A stretch of 64,000 nucleotides of DNA from Novosphingopyxis iocasae. GTDB lineage: Bacteria; Pseudomonadota; Alphaproteobacteria; Sphingomonadales; Sphingomonadaceae. A model generated the notes under the pieces. The model made no database searches. It had not been told where the DNA came from and worked only from the letters and a program-made list of their open reading frames with translations. The position numbers and the translations under genes are program-made. Positions 16,304 through 26,607 of this stretch are shown one piece after another. The stretch is taken from the NCBI RefSeq assembly GCF_014334095.1, contig NZ_CP060495.1, forward strand, positions 271,001 to 335,000. Direction: 5' to 3'. The stretch's first letter is position 1; every line of letters begins with the position of its first letter.

Positions 16304-17239
16304 ATGGTAACCATAGACCGCAGAGCCATTCCGGACGCCGCCACGGAGAGCCACTGGCAAGCCGAAGACGGCTGGTCGATCCGCCGGATCGACTGGCGCG
16401 CGGATGCGCCGAAAGGATCGATCCTGTTCCTTCCCGGACGCGGCGATATCTACGAGAAATATCTCGAGACATTGCACGGCTTCTGGACCGACGGTTGGAA
16501 TGTCACCGCCAGCGACTGGCGCGGGCAGGCCGGTTCGGGACGTTTCTCCGAAGAACCCAATGTCGGCCATGTAGATGATTTCGCGACCTGGATCGCGGAC
16601 CTGGCCTGGTTCTGGAAAATTTGGGCTACGCAGACGCCCGGACCGCATATTCTGATGGGCCATAGCATGGGCGGCCATCTGGTCCTGCGGGCGTTGGCGG
16701 AACGGGCCGTCGATCCCGACGCTGCAATTCTGAGTGCGCCGATGCTGGGTATTCACGCGGGCGGCGTTCCCTATTGGGTGGGCCATGCTTATGCGCGGCT
16801 GATGACGCGGATCGGCAATCCGGCGCGGGCGGCTTGGAAGGATAGCGAGAAGCCCGGTTCGCGTGCCAGCGAACGTCATAAACTGCTGACGCATGACAAG
16901 GCGCGCTATGATGATGAGCCGGGCTGGTGGGCGCTTCGTCCCGAATTGAAAATGGGGCCGGCGAGCTGGGGCTGGGTTGAACGGGCGATGGAATCCATCC
17001 GCGGGCTGGAGCGAACGGGCACGTTGGAAGCGATCGACACCCCGATGCTGATCGTGGCGACAACGGCGGATCAGCTGGTGGACACCCGGCGGATCATAAC
17101 CGATGCAAAACGTCTGCCCAATGTCGAATTGGTGCTGTACGGCGGTGAGGCAGCGCACGAGCTTTTGCGTGAGGCCGATCCGGTGCGCGATCAGGTAATG
17201 GCAACCATCGGCGCGTTCCTGGAACGGCAGACGCAGTGA
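16304..17239 (+). CDS. alpha/beta hydrolase, lysophospholipase-like
   Basis: A 311-residue alpha/beta hydrolase of the serine lysophospholipase/monoacylglycerol lipase type. The nucleophile elbow is GHSMGG at 119-124 (Ser121), after the strand LFLPGRGD and the DWRGQAGSGR oxyanion region. An Asp in TPMLIVATTADQLVD and a His in GGEAAHELL are likely triad members. It would cleave an acyl ester, perhaps from lysophospholipids; the substrate is not known. It is divergent from cpaA with a 31-base gap, and overlaps the next gene by four bases (GTGA). Confidence 0.9.
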   Translation: MVTIDRRAIPDAATESHWQAEDGWSIRRIDWRADAPKGSILFLPGRGDIYEKYLETLHGFWTDGWNVTASDWRGQAGSGRFSEEPNVGHVDDFATWIADLAWFWKIWATQTPGPHILMGHSMGGHLVLRALAERAVDPDAAILSAPMLGIHAGGVPYWVGHAYARLMTRIGNPARAAWKDSEKPGSRASERHKLLTHDKARYDDEPGWWALRPELKMGPASWGWVERAMESIRGLERTGTLEAIDTPMLIVATTADQLVDTRRIITDAKRLPNVELVLYGGEAAHELLREADPVRDQVMATIGAFLERQTQ

Positions 17240-18324
17240 GCGATTTCGACATTGCGATCACTGGCGCCGGAATGGCGGGCGCCAGCCTTGCCGCCGCGCT
17301 CGCACCGCATCGCTCGGTCCTGCTGCTCGAGGGCGAGGACCAGCCGGGCTATCATAGCACCGGCAGGTCGGCCGCCTTCTGGGATGAGAGTTATGGTGGC
17401 CCAGGGGTGCAGCCGCTTACCAGCGCCTCTTTTCCCGCGCTTTCCGAGGGCGGGTTCCTGCGCCCGCGCGGCGCGCTGCATATCGCGCAAAGCGGTCACC
17501 AGCAGGACGTGGCCGCTATGTTGGATGCCTTTGCGGATAGCCCGGTGCGCATGGAAGAACTCGATCGCGGCGGGATCGAAGAGCGGGTGCCCGGCATCCG
17601 TGCGGGCTGGGATCATGGGGTGTGGGAGCCCGATTGCCGCGATATCGACGTGGGCAGCCTCCATGCGCATTATCTTTCGGCATCGGCGCGCGCAGGGGCC
17701 ACGCTGCAGACCCGCGCATCGCTGCGTCAGGCCCGCTGGTCGGGCGGCGAGTGGCTCATCGAAACCGCGGCCGGCGCGTTTTCGGCGACGCTGCTGGTCA
17801 ACGCGGCTGGCGCGTGGGCGGATGCCGTAGCCCTATCGAGCGGCGTGCGCCCTTGCGGCATTCGTCCTTTCCGCCGCTCGATCGCTCAGATCCGAACGCG
17901 CCCGGCGGCGAGCGCCGATCTTCCACTGATCCTTGGCCTCGACGGCAGTTTCTATTTCAAGCCGGACGCTGGCGGGCGTTTGTGGCTCAGTCCGCATGAC
18001 GAGGTGCCGAGCGATCCCTGCGACGCTGCGCCTGAGGAAATCGCCGTCGCGACTGCCATTGCGCGGTTCGAAGAGGTGGTCGACTGGACGGTCGAGGCCG
18101 TGGAACGTCGCTGGGCGGGACTGCGCAGCTTCGCGCCCGATCGGCTGCCGGTCATCGGCCGCGCGCCGGACAATGATGCCTTTTTCTGGTTCGCCGGGCA
18201 GGGCGGTTTCGGCATACAGACCGCGCCGGCGGCGGCCGCGCTAGCCGCCTATCTTATTCTGGGATCGGGGAAAATGCCGGACGCAATAGAGCCGGCACGT
18301 TATTCGCCTGTGCGCTTCGCCTGA
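17236..18324 (+). CDS. FAD-dependent oxidoreductase, DAO family
   Basis: A 362-residue protein of the D-amino-acid oxidase/glycerol-3-phosphate dehydrogenase fold. GAGMAGASLAAAL near the N-terminus is the dinucleotide-binding motif, GYHSTGRSAAFWDESYGG is the second FAD contact, and a C-terminal FAGQGGFGIQTAPAAA closes the site. Members oxidise secondary amines or amino acids; which one cannot be told. The GTG start is set by the four-base overlap with the hydrolase stop. Neither neighbour points to a pathway. Confidence 0.9.
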   Translation: MSDFDIAITGAGMAGASLAAALAPHRSVLLLEGEDQPGYHSTGRSAAFWDESYGGPGVQPLTSASFPALSEGGFLRPRGALHIAQSGHQQDVAAMLDAFADSPVRMEELDRGGIEERVPGIRAGWDHGVWEPDCRDIDVGSLHAHYLSASARAGATLQTRASLRQARWSGGEWLIETAAGAFSATLLVNAAGAWADAVALSSGVRPCGIRPFRRSIAQIRTRPAASADLPLILGLDGSFYFKPDAGGRLWLSPHDEVPSDPCDAAPEEIAVATAIARFEEVVDWTVEAVERRWAGLRSFAPDRLPVIGRAPDNDAFFWFAGQGGFGIQTAPAAAALAAYLILGSGKMPDAIEPARYSPVRFA

Positions 18325-18792
18325 TCAGTCTTCGGCATCGTAATCGGGCGGGGGCGGTCCGGCGGCCTGTTCCGCTGCATCGCTCGCCAGACGATCGACC
18401 CGCTCGTTCTCGGGATGGCCGGCATGGCCCTTCACCCACACCCATTCGATATGATGCTGCGCGCAAGCGTCGAGCAATGCGCGCCACAGATCCTCGTTAC
18501 GGACCGGCTTCTTCTGGCTGTTCTTCCAACCGTTTTTTTGCCAGCCGATCACCCAGCGGGTGATCCCGTCGAGAACATATTTGCTATCGGTGGTCACAAC
18601 GACATTGCACGGCTCGATGAGCAGCTTCAGCGCCTCGATCGCGGCGGTGAGCTCCATGCGGTTGTTGGTGGTGTTCGCCTCGCCGCCTGACAGTTCCTTC
18701 TCATGGCCCTTGAAGCGCAGCAGCGCTCCCCAGCCGCCAGGCCCCGGATTGCCCTTGCACGCGCCGTCGGTGAAAATTTCGACCGTCTTCAT
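18325..18792 (-). CDS. rnhA: ribonuclease HI
   Basis: A 155-residue type 1 RNase H, which cuts the RNA strand of RNA-DNA hybrids left by replication and transcription. All four catalytic carboxylates are visible: Asp9 ([11 protein letters not shown]), Glu47 (NNRMELTA), Asp69 (TTDSKYV) and Asp133 (ERVDRLA), plus the His-containing [10 protein letters not shown] loop. Its ATG at 18792 overlaps the thrB stop by four bases (ATGA). The order ispH-thrB-rnhA is common in alphaproteobacteria. Confidence 0.97.
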   Translation of the reverse strand: MKTVEIFTDGACKGNPGPGGWGALLRFKGHEKELSGGEANTTNNRMELTAAIEALKLLIEPCNVVVTTDSKYVLDGITRWVIGWQKNGWKNSQKKPVRNEDLWRALLDACAQHHIEWVWVKGHAGHPENERVDRLASDAAEQAAGPPPPDYDAED

Positions 18793-19790
18793 GCCGGGCG
18801 TTCTCCTGAATTGCTGTGATGCGCGAACGGGTTGCCGTGCTCCCCGTCCATCACGGCGCGATAAAAGTCCAGCCGCCGCAGGAAGGCAAGAGGGTCCTTC
18901 CGGGTTACCAGCGCGTCCGGCGGGGTCGCGATCCAGTCGTAAGCGCGGGTAAGCAGGAAGCGCAGGCATGCGCCGCGCGCCAGCAAGGGCAGCGTTTGTT
19001 CTTCAGCTTCTGTAAGCCCGAAACCGGCGCGATAGGCGCAAATCAGCGCCTGCGAGACATCCTCGTCGAAGCCCGTGCCGTCCGGCTTGAAGCACCAGGC
19101 CGCATGCGTGACCGCCAGATCGTAAGCGCGGATATCCGTGCAGGCGAAGTAGAAATCGATAATTCCGGTGACCGCGCCGTCCAGCATCAGGACATTATCG
19201 GGAAAAAGATCGGCATGGATCGGTGCCGCTTCGAGATGAGCCGGCCATTGCTCTTTAACCAGTTTCAGCTCCGCCTCGATCCGCGGCCCCAAATCGGGAG
19301 CGATCGCCCTGAGCCCGTCGCGGTCGCACCGGGCGGCGAGGGCCTGCCATCCTTCAGGCCCCAGGCTGTTGGGTCGCTGGCCGTCAAAGTCCGCCCAAGC
19401 GGCATGCATCTGCGCCAGCGCCGTTCCGACGCTCGCCGCCTGGTCTGCATTGGGCCGCTCCGGCGATATGCCGTTTAGGAACGCGATGAGGCATGCGGGA
19501 CGACCGGCCACTTCCTGCACCACGCGGCCCTCTTGATCTCCGATGAACGCAGGGACGGGCAGGCCGCGCGCGGCGAGATGGCCGACGAGATCGATAAAAT
19601 AAGGCAGATCGCTTTCATCCACCCTGTTCTCGTAGAGCGTCAGGATGAATTGCGCGCTGGTGGTCTCGACGAGATAATTGCTGTTTTCCACCCCCTCGGC
19701 AATACCCTTGCAGGCACGCGGCGCGCCGACGTCATAACGCGCCAGCAGCCGGGCGAGCGCATCCGGCGAAACCTGCGTATAGACCGCCAA
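18789..19790 (-). CDS. thrB: homoserine kinase, APH-fold type
   Basis: A 333-residue kinase of the aminoglycoside-phosphotransferase fold, the alphaproteobacterial kind of homoserine kinase, making O-phosphohomoserine for threonine synthesis. The N-terminus [27 protein letters not shown], the catalytic loop [10 protein letters not shown] and the metal-binding IIDFYFA match the family. It lies four bases after ispH and overlaps rnhA by four, so the three are one operon. Assignment to homoserine rather than another small alcohol rests on family resemblance and context. Confidence 0.93.
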   Translation of the reverse strand: MAVYTQVSPDALARLLARYDVGAPRACKGIAEGVENSNYLVETTSAQFILTLYENRVDESDLPYFIDLVGHLAARGLPVPAFIGDQEGRVVQEVAGRPACLIAFLNGISPERPNADQAASVGTALAQMHAAWADFDGQRPNSLGPEGWQALAARCDRDGLRAIAPDLGPRIEAELKLVKEQWPAHLEAAPIHADLFPDNVLMLDGAVTGIIDFYFACTDIRAYDLAVTHAAWCFKPDGTGFDEDVSQALICAYRAGFGLTEAEEQTLPLLARGACLRFLLTRAYDWIATPPDALVTRKDPLAFLRRLDFYRAVMDGEHGNPFAHHSNSGERPA

Positions 19791-19794
19791 GACG

Positions 19795-20751
19795 TCAGGC
19801 CGCTTCCAGGCTCCGCGGAAGCTTGAAGACCATCCGCTCCTTGGCGCTTTCGATCACTTCCTCCTGTACGTCGAACCGCTCTGAAAGCTTATCGACAAGT
19901 TCGCGAACAAGCAGCTCGGGGGCCGAAGCGCCCGCGGTCAGGCCAAGGGTGCCAACGCCATCCAGCCATGTGAAATCGATGTCATCGGCGCGCTGCACCA
20001 GCTTGGCGGGCGTTCCCTCGCGTTCGGCTACTTCCACCAGACGCACCGAATTGGAGCTATTGGTGGCCCCGATCACGAGCACGAGATCGCAGGATGAGGC
20101 AATTGCCTTGACGGCCTGCTGGCGGTTTGACGTCGCATAGCAGATATCCTCGCCGCGTGGCCCGACGATCGAGGGGAAGCGGCGCTGGAGGATGTCGGTG
20201 ATCGCTTTGGTATCGTCCACGGAGAGCGTCGTCTGGGTCAGAAAAGCTAGATTGTCCGGCTCGGCAGGTTGCAGCGCTTCGGCATCCGCTTCCGTTTCAA
20301 CCAGCGTCATGCACCCCTCCGGTACCTGACCGAAAGTGCCGATCACCTCCGGATGTCCGCGGTGGCCGATGAAGATGATATGCCGACCTGCATCGACCTG
20401 CCGCTCGGCCTGGCGATGCACCTTGGAAACGAGCGGGCAGGTGGCATCGATATAGTCGAGCCCGCGCTCGGCTGCCTTGTGAGGGACGGCCTTCGGAACG
20501 CCGTGAGCGGAAAAGACCACCGGAACGCCGTCCGGTACGTCATCGACCGTCTCGACGAAAACCGCGCCCTTTTCCTTCAATGTATCCACGACGTATTTGT
20601 TGTGGACGATCTCGTGACGGACATAGACCGGCCTGCCATAGATCTCGAGCGCACGCTCGACGATGGTGATGGCCCGGTCCACGCCGGCGCAGAAGCCGCG
20701 CGGCGCGGCGACAAGCAGGCGCAGCGGCAGGCGATCGGTGGTTTCGGGCAT
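19795..20751 (-). CDS. ispH: 4-hydroxy-3-methylbut-2-enyl diphosphate reductase
   Basis: A 318-residue iron-sulfur enzyme that makes IPP and DMAPP in the last step of the MEP isoprenoid pathway. The three cluster Cys are visible at about 21 (GFCAGV), 105 (DATCPLV) and 204 (DICYATSN), with the substrate-contacting His motifs VHNKYVV, SAHGVP and GHRGHPE. I start it at the ATG at 20751, which gives a normal N-terminus; the frame runs open far upstream but there opposes other genes. It is the first gene of the ispH-thrB-rnhA operon. Confidence 0.96.
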   Translation of the reverse strand: MPETTDRLPLRLLVAAPRGFCAGVDRAITIVERALEIYGRPVYVRHEIVHNKYVVDTLKEKGAVFVETVDDVPDGVPVVFSAHGVPKAVPHKAAERGLDYIDATCPLVSKVHRQAERQVDAGRHIIFIGHRGHPEVIGTFGQVPEGCMTLVETEADAEALQPAEPDNLAFLTQTTLSVDDTKAITDILQRRFPSIVGPRGEDICYATSNRQQAVKAIASSCDLVLVIGATNSSNSVRLVEVAEREGTPAKLVQRADDIDFTWLDGVGTLGLTAGASAPELLVRELVDKLSERFDVQEEVIESAKERMVFKLPRSLEAA

Positions 20752-20889
20752 GGCGGGGATCCTCGGCTCATCGCAGGGCGTCCGGCCCGATGGGCCAGCA
20801 CGGTTGCACCCTATATATTGCGGGGATAAGGCGGCGTGAACCCCGGAACGGCGCGAATCTTGTCCGCGCCGCCATGAAAGGATCGACCG

Positions 20890-21534
20890 TTGAAGAAATT
20901 CCTGTTCGCTGCCGCCGGCCTGGCTCTTGCGCTTGGCGGTTGCTCCAAAGAGGGCGATCTCGACCTTTCGAGCGGGGTTGGCGTCAATGTCGTACGCTCC
21001 GGCTGCCCCATCGTCGGCGTGCCCGAGGGGCTGGGCGATATCACCACTTTCCGCACCGCTGGATCGCAGAACTTTTCCGATCTGGACGTGGTGGCGGACA
21101 TCACAAACGTGCGCGGAAGCTGCAATGAAAGCGGTGCGAAAATTTACAGCCAGGTGGATTTCGACGTGCAGGCGCGTCGCTACGACACCCGGCAGGCGCG
21201 CCAAGTGACGCTGCCCTATTTCTCCGTCATCACGCAGGGCGGTACCGCCGTCGTCGCTAAGCGCGTGGGTGAGGTAACGCTGAATTTTGCCGCTGGACAG
21301 GAACGCGCTTCGGCAAAAGCAAGCGCTGCCGGTTATATCGACCGCGCAGCTGCCACGCTGCCCGATGACATTCGCCGCCAGATTACGCGTGAGCGCAAGG
21401 CCGGCGATGCCGACGCGGCGCTCGATCCGCTGGCGCAGCCGGAAGTGCGCGCCGCAATCGCGCGGGCCACGTTCGAACATCTCGTCGGGTTCCAGCTGAG
21501 CCAGGATCAGCTGCGCTACAACGTCACGCGTTAA
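20890..21534 (+). CDS. conserved lipoprotein of unknown function
   Basis: A 214-residue lipoprotein: signal peptide [17 protein letters not shown] with lipobox LGGC (Cys at about 18). Then a globular part with two more Cys (SGCPIVG and RGSCNES), possibly a disulfide. I know similar proteins only as hypothetical in sphingomonads. The start is a TTG at 20890, supported by AAAGGA seven bases upstream and because it opens the signal peptide. It is divergent from ispH across a 138-base gap and 28 bases before the next membrane-protein gene. Confidence 0.8.
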   Translation: MKKFLFAAAGLALALGGCSKEGDLDLSSGVGVNVVRSGCPIVGVPEGLGDITTFRTAGSQNFSDLDVVADITNVRGSCNESGAKIYSQVDFDVQARRYDTRQARQVTLPYFSVITQGGTAVVAKRVGEVTLNFAAGQERASAKASAAGYIDRAAATLPDDIRRQITRERKAGDADAALDPLAQPEVRAAIARATFEHLVGFQLSQDQLRYNVTR

Positions 21535-21562
21535 AGCCGCGCCGAGAGGGAATGGGTCTGCC

Positions 21563-23026
21563 ATGGGGGGGAAGGTTTGGCCGGTAGGCGGGCGCACCGC
21601 GCTGCTGCTGTTTGCATTCGTCTGGATAAGCTGCGGCTATTTCGGTTCCTGGGCCTTTAATCCCAACAACACCACCCGCCTGTTCGCAGCGGTATCGCTC
21701 GTTGAAGAAGGCGATGCGACAATCGACCAATATGCGGAACTCGCATCGGATCATGCGAAGTTCGGCGATCATTATTACACCGACAAGGCGCCCGGCATGA
21801 CGCTGATGGCGGTACCGGCAGTCTGGTTATTGGATCGGATCACGGATGACGAGGCGATGTTTCATTCGCCGAGCCTGGGGGACCGGGGCTTTGTTGATTA
21901 TGTGGTGCTGCGCGTCTGGCTTTCCGCTTTTCTATCGTCAGGGCTGCTCGTCGCGCTTGGCGCTGTCGCACTCTATTGGACGGGCATTTCGCTGACGGGC
22001 AATCGCGGCGCTGCCATGTTCGGGGCGCTGTCCTATGCCGTTGCCACGCCCACCTGGGGCTGGGCCACCACCATATTTGGCCATGCCGCAGTGGGCGCGC
22101 TGCTGCTGATCGGTCTGGCGGGACTGCGCTATATTGCGGTGAGCGGCCCCGATCAGGGGGTAAGGCCCGGGCGGCTCTTCACGGCAGCGGCAATTGCCGC
22201 CTTCGCGCTCGGCTGGGCGCTGGTGGTCGAGCATCAGTCCGTTTTCGGCGTGCTGGCACTGCTGCTCTATGGCCTGTGGGAGGCGCGCAGACTTCCGGTC
22301 GCGCTCAGGCTTAAGCTGCTGGGCGTGGGCGTGGCCGCGGGTCTCGCCGCGTTGGCCCCGCTCGTCATCTACAACCTCATCGCCTTCGGGACGCCGTTCA
22401 AGGTAGGCTATGAGGGCGTGGAAGGGTTCGAAGGGATGCAGCAGGGTGTGATGGGGCTGACTTATCCCAAAGCCCATGTGATGTACGAAATCCTGTTCGG
22501 TGAGCGCCGCGGTATCCTCTGGCTTTCGCCTTTGCTCGTGCTCGCTCCGGTGGGTCTGTTCCGCATGATCGGCCGGGAGAATTTACGGGCCGCCGGCTGG
22601 CTGGCCATCGCGGGCACGGCCATCTATTTCCTGCTGAACGCAGCTTATGTGTACTGGACCGGTGGCAACAGCACCGGGCCCCGTCATGCAATGCCCGCCA
22701 TGGCTTTTCTTGGGCTTGGCTTGACCGGATACTGGGCGCTGTGTCGCGGCCTCTTCTGGAAGACGCTGGGCGCAGCGCTGTTCGCCGTCAGCGCCATTAT
22801 CGCCTCGATGATCGCCGCCGCCAATGTCACCGCTTATGAAGGCGAAACGCAGGCGCTGAAGGTGGAGGTCTGGCAGCGTTTCATCGAAGGCAATATCCGC
22901 ACCGTGCCGATGGAGTGGTTCGACTGGGCCTGGATCCCATCGCTCACTCTCTATTGGGCGTTTGCGGGCGTTATGGCGCTGTTGATCTGGCTTTCGCTGC
23001 GCCGGGATGCCAAGGCGACCGCCTGA
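21563..23026 (+). CDS. polytopic membrane protein, possible GT-C glycosyltransferase
   Basis: A 487-residue protein with about ten to twelve membrane helices. After the first helix comes [25 protein letters not shown] and then [18 protein letters not shown]. This layout (an acidic first loop, then a Tyr/Asp/Lys loop before a helix) resembles polyprenyl-phosphate-sugar glycosyltransferases of the GT-C fold, but I see no decisive motif. A later loop, [15 protein letters not shown], is also of the kind seen in such proteins. It is probably co-transcribed with the lipoprotein before and argS after (20-base gap). Function is uncertain. Confidence 0.75.
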   Translation: MGGKVWPVGGRTALLLFAFVWISCGYFGSWAFNPNNTTRLFAAVSLVEEGDATIDQYAELASDHAKFGDHYYTDKAPGMTLMAVPAVWLLDRITDDEAMFHSPSLGDRGFVDYVVLRVWLSAFLSSGLLVALGAVALYWTGISLTGNRGAAMFGALSYAVATPTWGWATTIFGHAAVGALLLIGLAGLRYIAVSGPDQGVRPGRLFTAAAIAAFALGWALVVEHQSVFGVLALLLYGLWEARRLPVALRLKLLGVGVAAGLAALAPLVIYNLIAFGTPFKVGYEGVEGFEGMQQGVMGLTYPKAHVMYEILFGERRGILWLSPLLVLAPVGLFRMIGRENLRAAGWLAIAGTAIYFLLNAAYVYWTGGNSTGPRHAMPAMAFLGLGLTGYWALCRGLFWKTLGAALFAVSAIIASMIAAANVTAYEGETQALKVEVWQRFIEGNIRTVPMEWFDWAWIPSLTLYWAFAGVMALLIWLSLRRDAKATA

Positions 23027-23046
23027 ATTTTATCGCGAGTGAAGCC

Positions 23047-24774
23047 ATGACGATTTTTGAAACCTATTCCGCACGCGTTGGCGAGGCGCTGGATGCGCTG
23101 AGCGCCGATGGCGTGATCCCGGCCGATCTGCCGCGCGACAAGTTGGCGGTGGAGCCGCCCCGCGATCCCTCGCACGGAGACCTCGCCTGCAATGCCGCGA
23201 TGGTGCTGGCAAAGCCCGCTGGCATGAAGCCGCGCGATCTGGCTGAGAAGCTGGCGGAAAAATTGCGCGCCGCGGACGGCGTGGAATCGGTCGAGATCGC
23301 CGGCCCCGGTTTCCTCAACCTCCGCTTAAAAGATGGTGTCTGGCTCGGCGAGCTGCGCGAGATTGCCTCGCGCGGGGACGATTATGGGCGTTCCGCAGCG
23401 GGCAAGGGCGTTACCGTCAATATCGAATATGTTTCCGCGAACCCGACCGGGCCGATGCATATGGGGCATTGCCGCGGCGCCGTGGTGGGCGATGCGCTGG
23501 CATCCGTGCTCGAAGCGGCGGGCCATAAGGTCATCCGCGAATATTATGTGAACGATGCCGGCGGCCAGGTCGATACGCTCGCCCGCTCCGCGCATCTGCG
23601 CTACCGCGAGGCGCTGGGCGAGGATATCGGCGCCATTCCCGAAGGCCTCTATCCGGGCGATTATCTGATATCAACCGGCGAGCGGTTGGCGAAGGAATAT
23701 GGCGACCGCTATGTCGTCGCGCCGGAGAGTGAATGGCTGGTGCTGTTCCGCAAGGAAGCCGTCGCCGACATGATGGAGATGATCCGCGCCGATCTCGCCT
23801 TGCTCGGCATCCATCACGATCTGTTCTCATCGGAAGCGGCGCTGCACGAAGAGGGTAAGGCGGATGCCGCCGAGGCAGACTTGCGCGCCCGCGGCCTCGT
23901 TTATGACGGCGTGCTCGAGCAGCCCAAGGGCAAGACGCTGGACGATTGGGAGCCGGTGGAGCTGCCCCTGTTCCGCTCCACCCAGTTCGGTGACGATCAG
24001 GATCGCCCGATCAAGAAATCTAACGGTGCCTGGACCTATTTCGGTGCCGATCTCGCTTATCATTACCAGAAGGCCCAGAGCGCCGATCAACTGATCGACA
24101 TCTGGGGCGCGGACCATGCCGGCACCGTCAAGCGGATTAAGGCCGCCGTCGCCGCGCTGACCGACGGCAAGACTGCGTTCGACGTGAAGCTGGTGCAGAT
24201 GGTCAAGCTGCTGCGCGGCGGTGAGCCGGTGAAGATGTCCAAGCGATCGGGCAGCTTCGTGACGCTGGCCGAGGTGGTGGAAGAAGTCGGCAAGGATGTT
24301 GTGCGCTTCACCATGCTCACACGCAAAGCCGATGCCCAGATGGATTTCGACTTCCAGCAGGTTGTCGAGGCGTCGAAAGACAATCCGGTCTTTTACGTGC
24401 AATATGCCCATGCCCGCATCTGCTCCACCTTGCGCAAGGCAGAGGCCGAGATGGGGGTGACGCCGTCCGACGCGCAGCTCGATCGGCTGGGCGAGGAAGA
24501 ACAGGAGCTTATCAAGCTCGCCGCGCAATTCCCGCGCATTGTCGAAAGCGCGGCGGCAGCGCGCGAGCCGCATCGTATCGCCTTCTATCTCGGCGATCTG
24601 GCGGCGGCGTTCCACGCGTTCTGGAATCTCGGCAATGATCGTCCGGACAAGCGCATCATTATGACACAGGACGAAGAGACCACGGCGGCGAGGCTTTATC
24701 TTGCCGCGCAAATCGGGCAAATTATCCGCAACGGGCTGGCTCTCATGGGGGTGGAAGCCGCGACGAGCATGTGA
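23047..24774 (+). CDS. argS: arginyl-tRNA synthetase
   Basis: A 575-residue class I synthetase that charges tRNA-Arg. The additional N-terminal domain (about 1-110, with NLRL), the HIGH-type motif HMGH at 138-141 and the KMSKRSG motif at 396-402 are visible, followed by the helical anticodon-binding domain to the C-terminus. I use the ATG at 23047, not the longer frame, which would overlap the preceding gene by over 100 bases. It heads the block argS-SPOR-nagZ-scpA-scpB-tatABC. Confidence 0.97.
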   Translation: MTIFETYSARVGEALDALSADGVIPADLPRDKLAVEPPRDPSHGDLACNAAMVLAKPAGMKPRDLAEKLAEKLRAADGVESVEIAGPGFLNLRLKDGVWLGELREIASRGDDYGRSAAGKGVTVNIEYVSANPTGPMHMGHCRGAVVGDALASVLEAAGHKVIREYYVNDAGGQVDTLARSAHLRYREALGEDIGAIPEGLYPGDYLISTGERLAKEYGDRYVVAPESEWLVLFRKEAVADMMEMIRADLALLGIHHDLFSSEAALHEEGKADAAEADLRARGLVYDGVLEQPKGKTLDDWEPVELPLFRSTQFGDDQDRPIKKSNGAWTYFGADLAYHYQKAQSADQLIDIWGADHAGTVKRIKAAVAALTDGKTAFDVKLVQMVKLLRGGEPVKMSKRSGSFVTLAEVVEEVGKDVVRFTMLTRKADAQMDFDFQQVVEASKDNPVFYVQYAHARICSTLRKAEAEMGVTPSDAQLDRLGEEEQELIKLAAQFPRIVESAAAAREPHRIAFYLGDLAAAFHAFWNLGNDRPDKRIIMTQDEETTAARLYLAAQIGQIIRNGLALMGVEAATSM

Positions 24775-24814
24775 GCTGGATGCCTCCCATGCCCGTATAT
24801 CGGGGACGAAAATA

Positions 24815-25474
24815 ATGACCGACGACGTAAGGCGCGATCTGGATCTGGGCGAGGACGACAGCCTCCCCTGGCTGGAGACGGCGGACGATTACGACAAGCC
24901 GGACGGTCCTTCCACCGGCAAGGTCGTGCTGCTCGTAGTCGCGGGCCTTGCGCTGATCGCGGTGATTTTCGGCGGTATTTTCGCCTATCATAACAATAGT
25001 CAGGAACAGAGCGGCAATGGCGAACTGATCGCCGCGCAGGAGGGCGACTACAAGGTCGCGCCCGAGGACCCTCAGGGCAAGCAGTTCGAAGGGGAGGGCG
25101 ATGCCGCCTTCGCCGCGAGCGAGGGCAAATCGCGCGAGAGCAACGCCATGCCTGCCAAGCCCGCGCCTCCTGAGCCGAAGGCCACACCGGCCGCTGCCGC
25201 TTCATCTGCCGCTGCAGGCGCCAACGCACCGGCTTCGGGCGGGGTGCTGGTGCAGCTGGCCGCGCTGAACAGCGAGGCCGCGGCAGAGCAGCAGTGGAGC
25301 AAGCTGTCCGGCCAGTATGAATATCTGAAGGACATGCGCCACCGCGTCGTGAAGGCAGAGGTGGAGGGGCGCACGGTCTATCGCCTCAGTGCCGTTTCGT
25401 CCGACCGGGCCAATGCGAACACCTTGTGCAATCGCATCAAGAGCGATGGCGGCAGTTGCCTGATCGCAGGCTGA
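24815..25474 (+). CDS. SPOR domain membrane protein
   Basis: A 219-residue protein with a short cytoplasmic N-terminus, one membrane helix at about 34-56 (VVLLVVAGLALIAVIFGGIFAY), an Ala/Pro/Glu-rich linker, and a C-terminal SPOR domain (about 140-219, VLVQLAALNSEAAAEQQW, YRLSAVSSDRANANTLCNRIK). SPOR domains bind denuded glycan strands at the division site, so this is probably a septal protein. The gene order argS-SPOR-nagZ is common in alphaproteobacteria and fits a role in peptidoglycan turnover next to nagZ. Confidence 0.9.
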   Translation: MTDDVRRDLDLGEDDSLPWLETADDYDKPDGPSTGKVVLLVVAGLALIAVIFGGIFAYHNNSQEQSGNGELIAAQEGDYKVAPEDPQGKQFEGEGDAAFAASEGKSRESNAMPAKPAPPEPKATPAAAASSAAAGANAPASGGVLVQLAALNSEAAAEQQWSKLSGQYEYLKDMRHRVVKAEVEGRTVYRLSAVSSDRANANTLCNRIKSDGGSCLIAG

Positions 25475-25478
25475 GCGG

Positions 25479-25503
25479 GCGGGGAAGTCCACGGCTTTCC
25501 CGC
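25479..25503 (+). other. hairpin just after the SPOR gene, weak terminator candidate
   Basis: GCGGGGAAG and CTTTCCCGC pair over nine bases (one G-U) with a seven-base loop, starting five bases after the SPOR stop. No T tract follows, so it may only slow or stabilise transcripts into nagZ. Confidence 0.3.
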
Positions 25504-25597
25504 CGTCCATCCACAGAGTTTTCCACCGCCCGCTTGCTCGCGATTCCGGCGCGGTCTAAGCTTACTGCCTGATGAGGCGAACCAGGTTCAGGACGGC

Positions 25598-26607
25598 ATG
25601 CTAGCGGCGATTTTCGGACTATCCGGGCTGGAACTGACCGACGCGGAGCGCGGCTTTTTTCGCGAGGCGGATCCTGCGGGTTACATCCTGTTTGGCCGGA
25701 ATTTCGAAAGCAAGGATCAGGTCCGCGCGCTGACCGATGATCTGCGGGGCGCTGCATGGCCGCGATGATGTGCCGATCATGGTGGATCAGGAGGGCGGGC
25801 GCGTTCAGCGGATGAAGCCCCCGGTCTGGCCGCAATTTCCCGCGGGCGAGCGCTTTGCGGAGCTTTACCGGCTGGCCCCCATTTCCGCCATGCAGGCCGC
25901 GCTGTTGAACGCGGAGGCGATCGGGCGTTTCGCTGGCCGAAGTCGGCATCAATGTCGACTGCCTCCCGCTGCTCGATGTACGCGCGTCGGGCGCCCACGA
26001 TGTCATTGGTGACCGGGCACTGGGCGAAGAGCCGATGCAAGTGGCGGCGCTGGGCCGCGCTGTGCTAAATGGACTGGCCGCCGCCGGGGTGGGCGGGATC
26101 GTAAAGCATATTCCCGGCCACGGCCGCGCCATGGCGGACAGCCACAAGTCGCTCCCCGTGGTAGACGCCAGCGTCGATGAACTGGAGCGCGACATCGCGC
26201 CGTTCGCCACGCTCTCGCACGCCACCATGGCGATGACCGCGCATATCGTCTTCACGGCGTGGGACGCAGCCCGGCCTGCCACGCTTTCGCCGACCGTGAT
26301 CGAAGATGTCATTCGCGGCCGGATCGGCTTTGACGGGCTGCTGTTCAGCGATGATCTGGACATGGAAGCGCTTGACGGCAGCGTGCCGGAGCGCGCCGAG
26401 GCGGCGGTGGCGGCCGGGTGCGATATCGCGCTCAACTGCTGGGCGAAAATGGACGACATGACCGGCATTGCACAGCGCCTCGGTACGATGAAGCCCCAAA
26501 CCAAGCGGCGTTACGAAGCTGCCTGTGCGGCCTTGGGCAACCCTGGCGGGCAGGGGCGGCTGGACGAACTCGTGGCCAAGCGCGACGAGCTGCTGGCGCT
26601 GGTGTGA
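25598..26607 (+). pseudogene. nagZ: beta-N-acetylhexosaminidase gene, frame broken twice by single-base insertions
   Basis: Read in pieces, this is a full NagZ (family 3 glycoside hydrolase), which frees GlcNAc from recycled muropeptides. MLAAIFGLSG and YILFGRNFES lie in the first frame, VPIMVDQEGGRVQRM in the second, and KHIPGHGRAMADSH (general acid/base dyad) and LLFSDDLDM (nucleophile Asp) in the third. The breaks are one extra G in the GGGG run at 25746-25749 and one extra T in the TTT run at 25928-25930. Removing both gives exactly 336 codons including stop, with every family motif in frame. All three pieces keep coding character. I think sequence error more likely than a true pseudogene, but cannot settle it. 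It overlaps scpA by four bases. Confidence 0.85.

Noticed and set aside
16270-16310. TTAA-type elements as CtrA sites between cpaA and the hydrolase
   Set aside because: The TTAA halves do not recur with the seven-base spacing of the CtrA consensus.
20849-20880. GGAAC motif before the 20890 lipoprotein gene as an EcfG promoter
   Set aside because: There is no CGTT at 16-17 bases after it.
25505-25520. DnaA-box-like TCCATCCACA near 25508
   Set aside because: A single match with two differences from TTATCCACA and no cluster. There is no origin signature around it.
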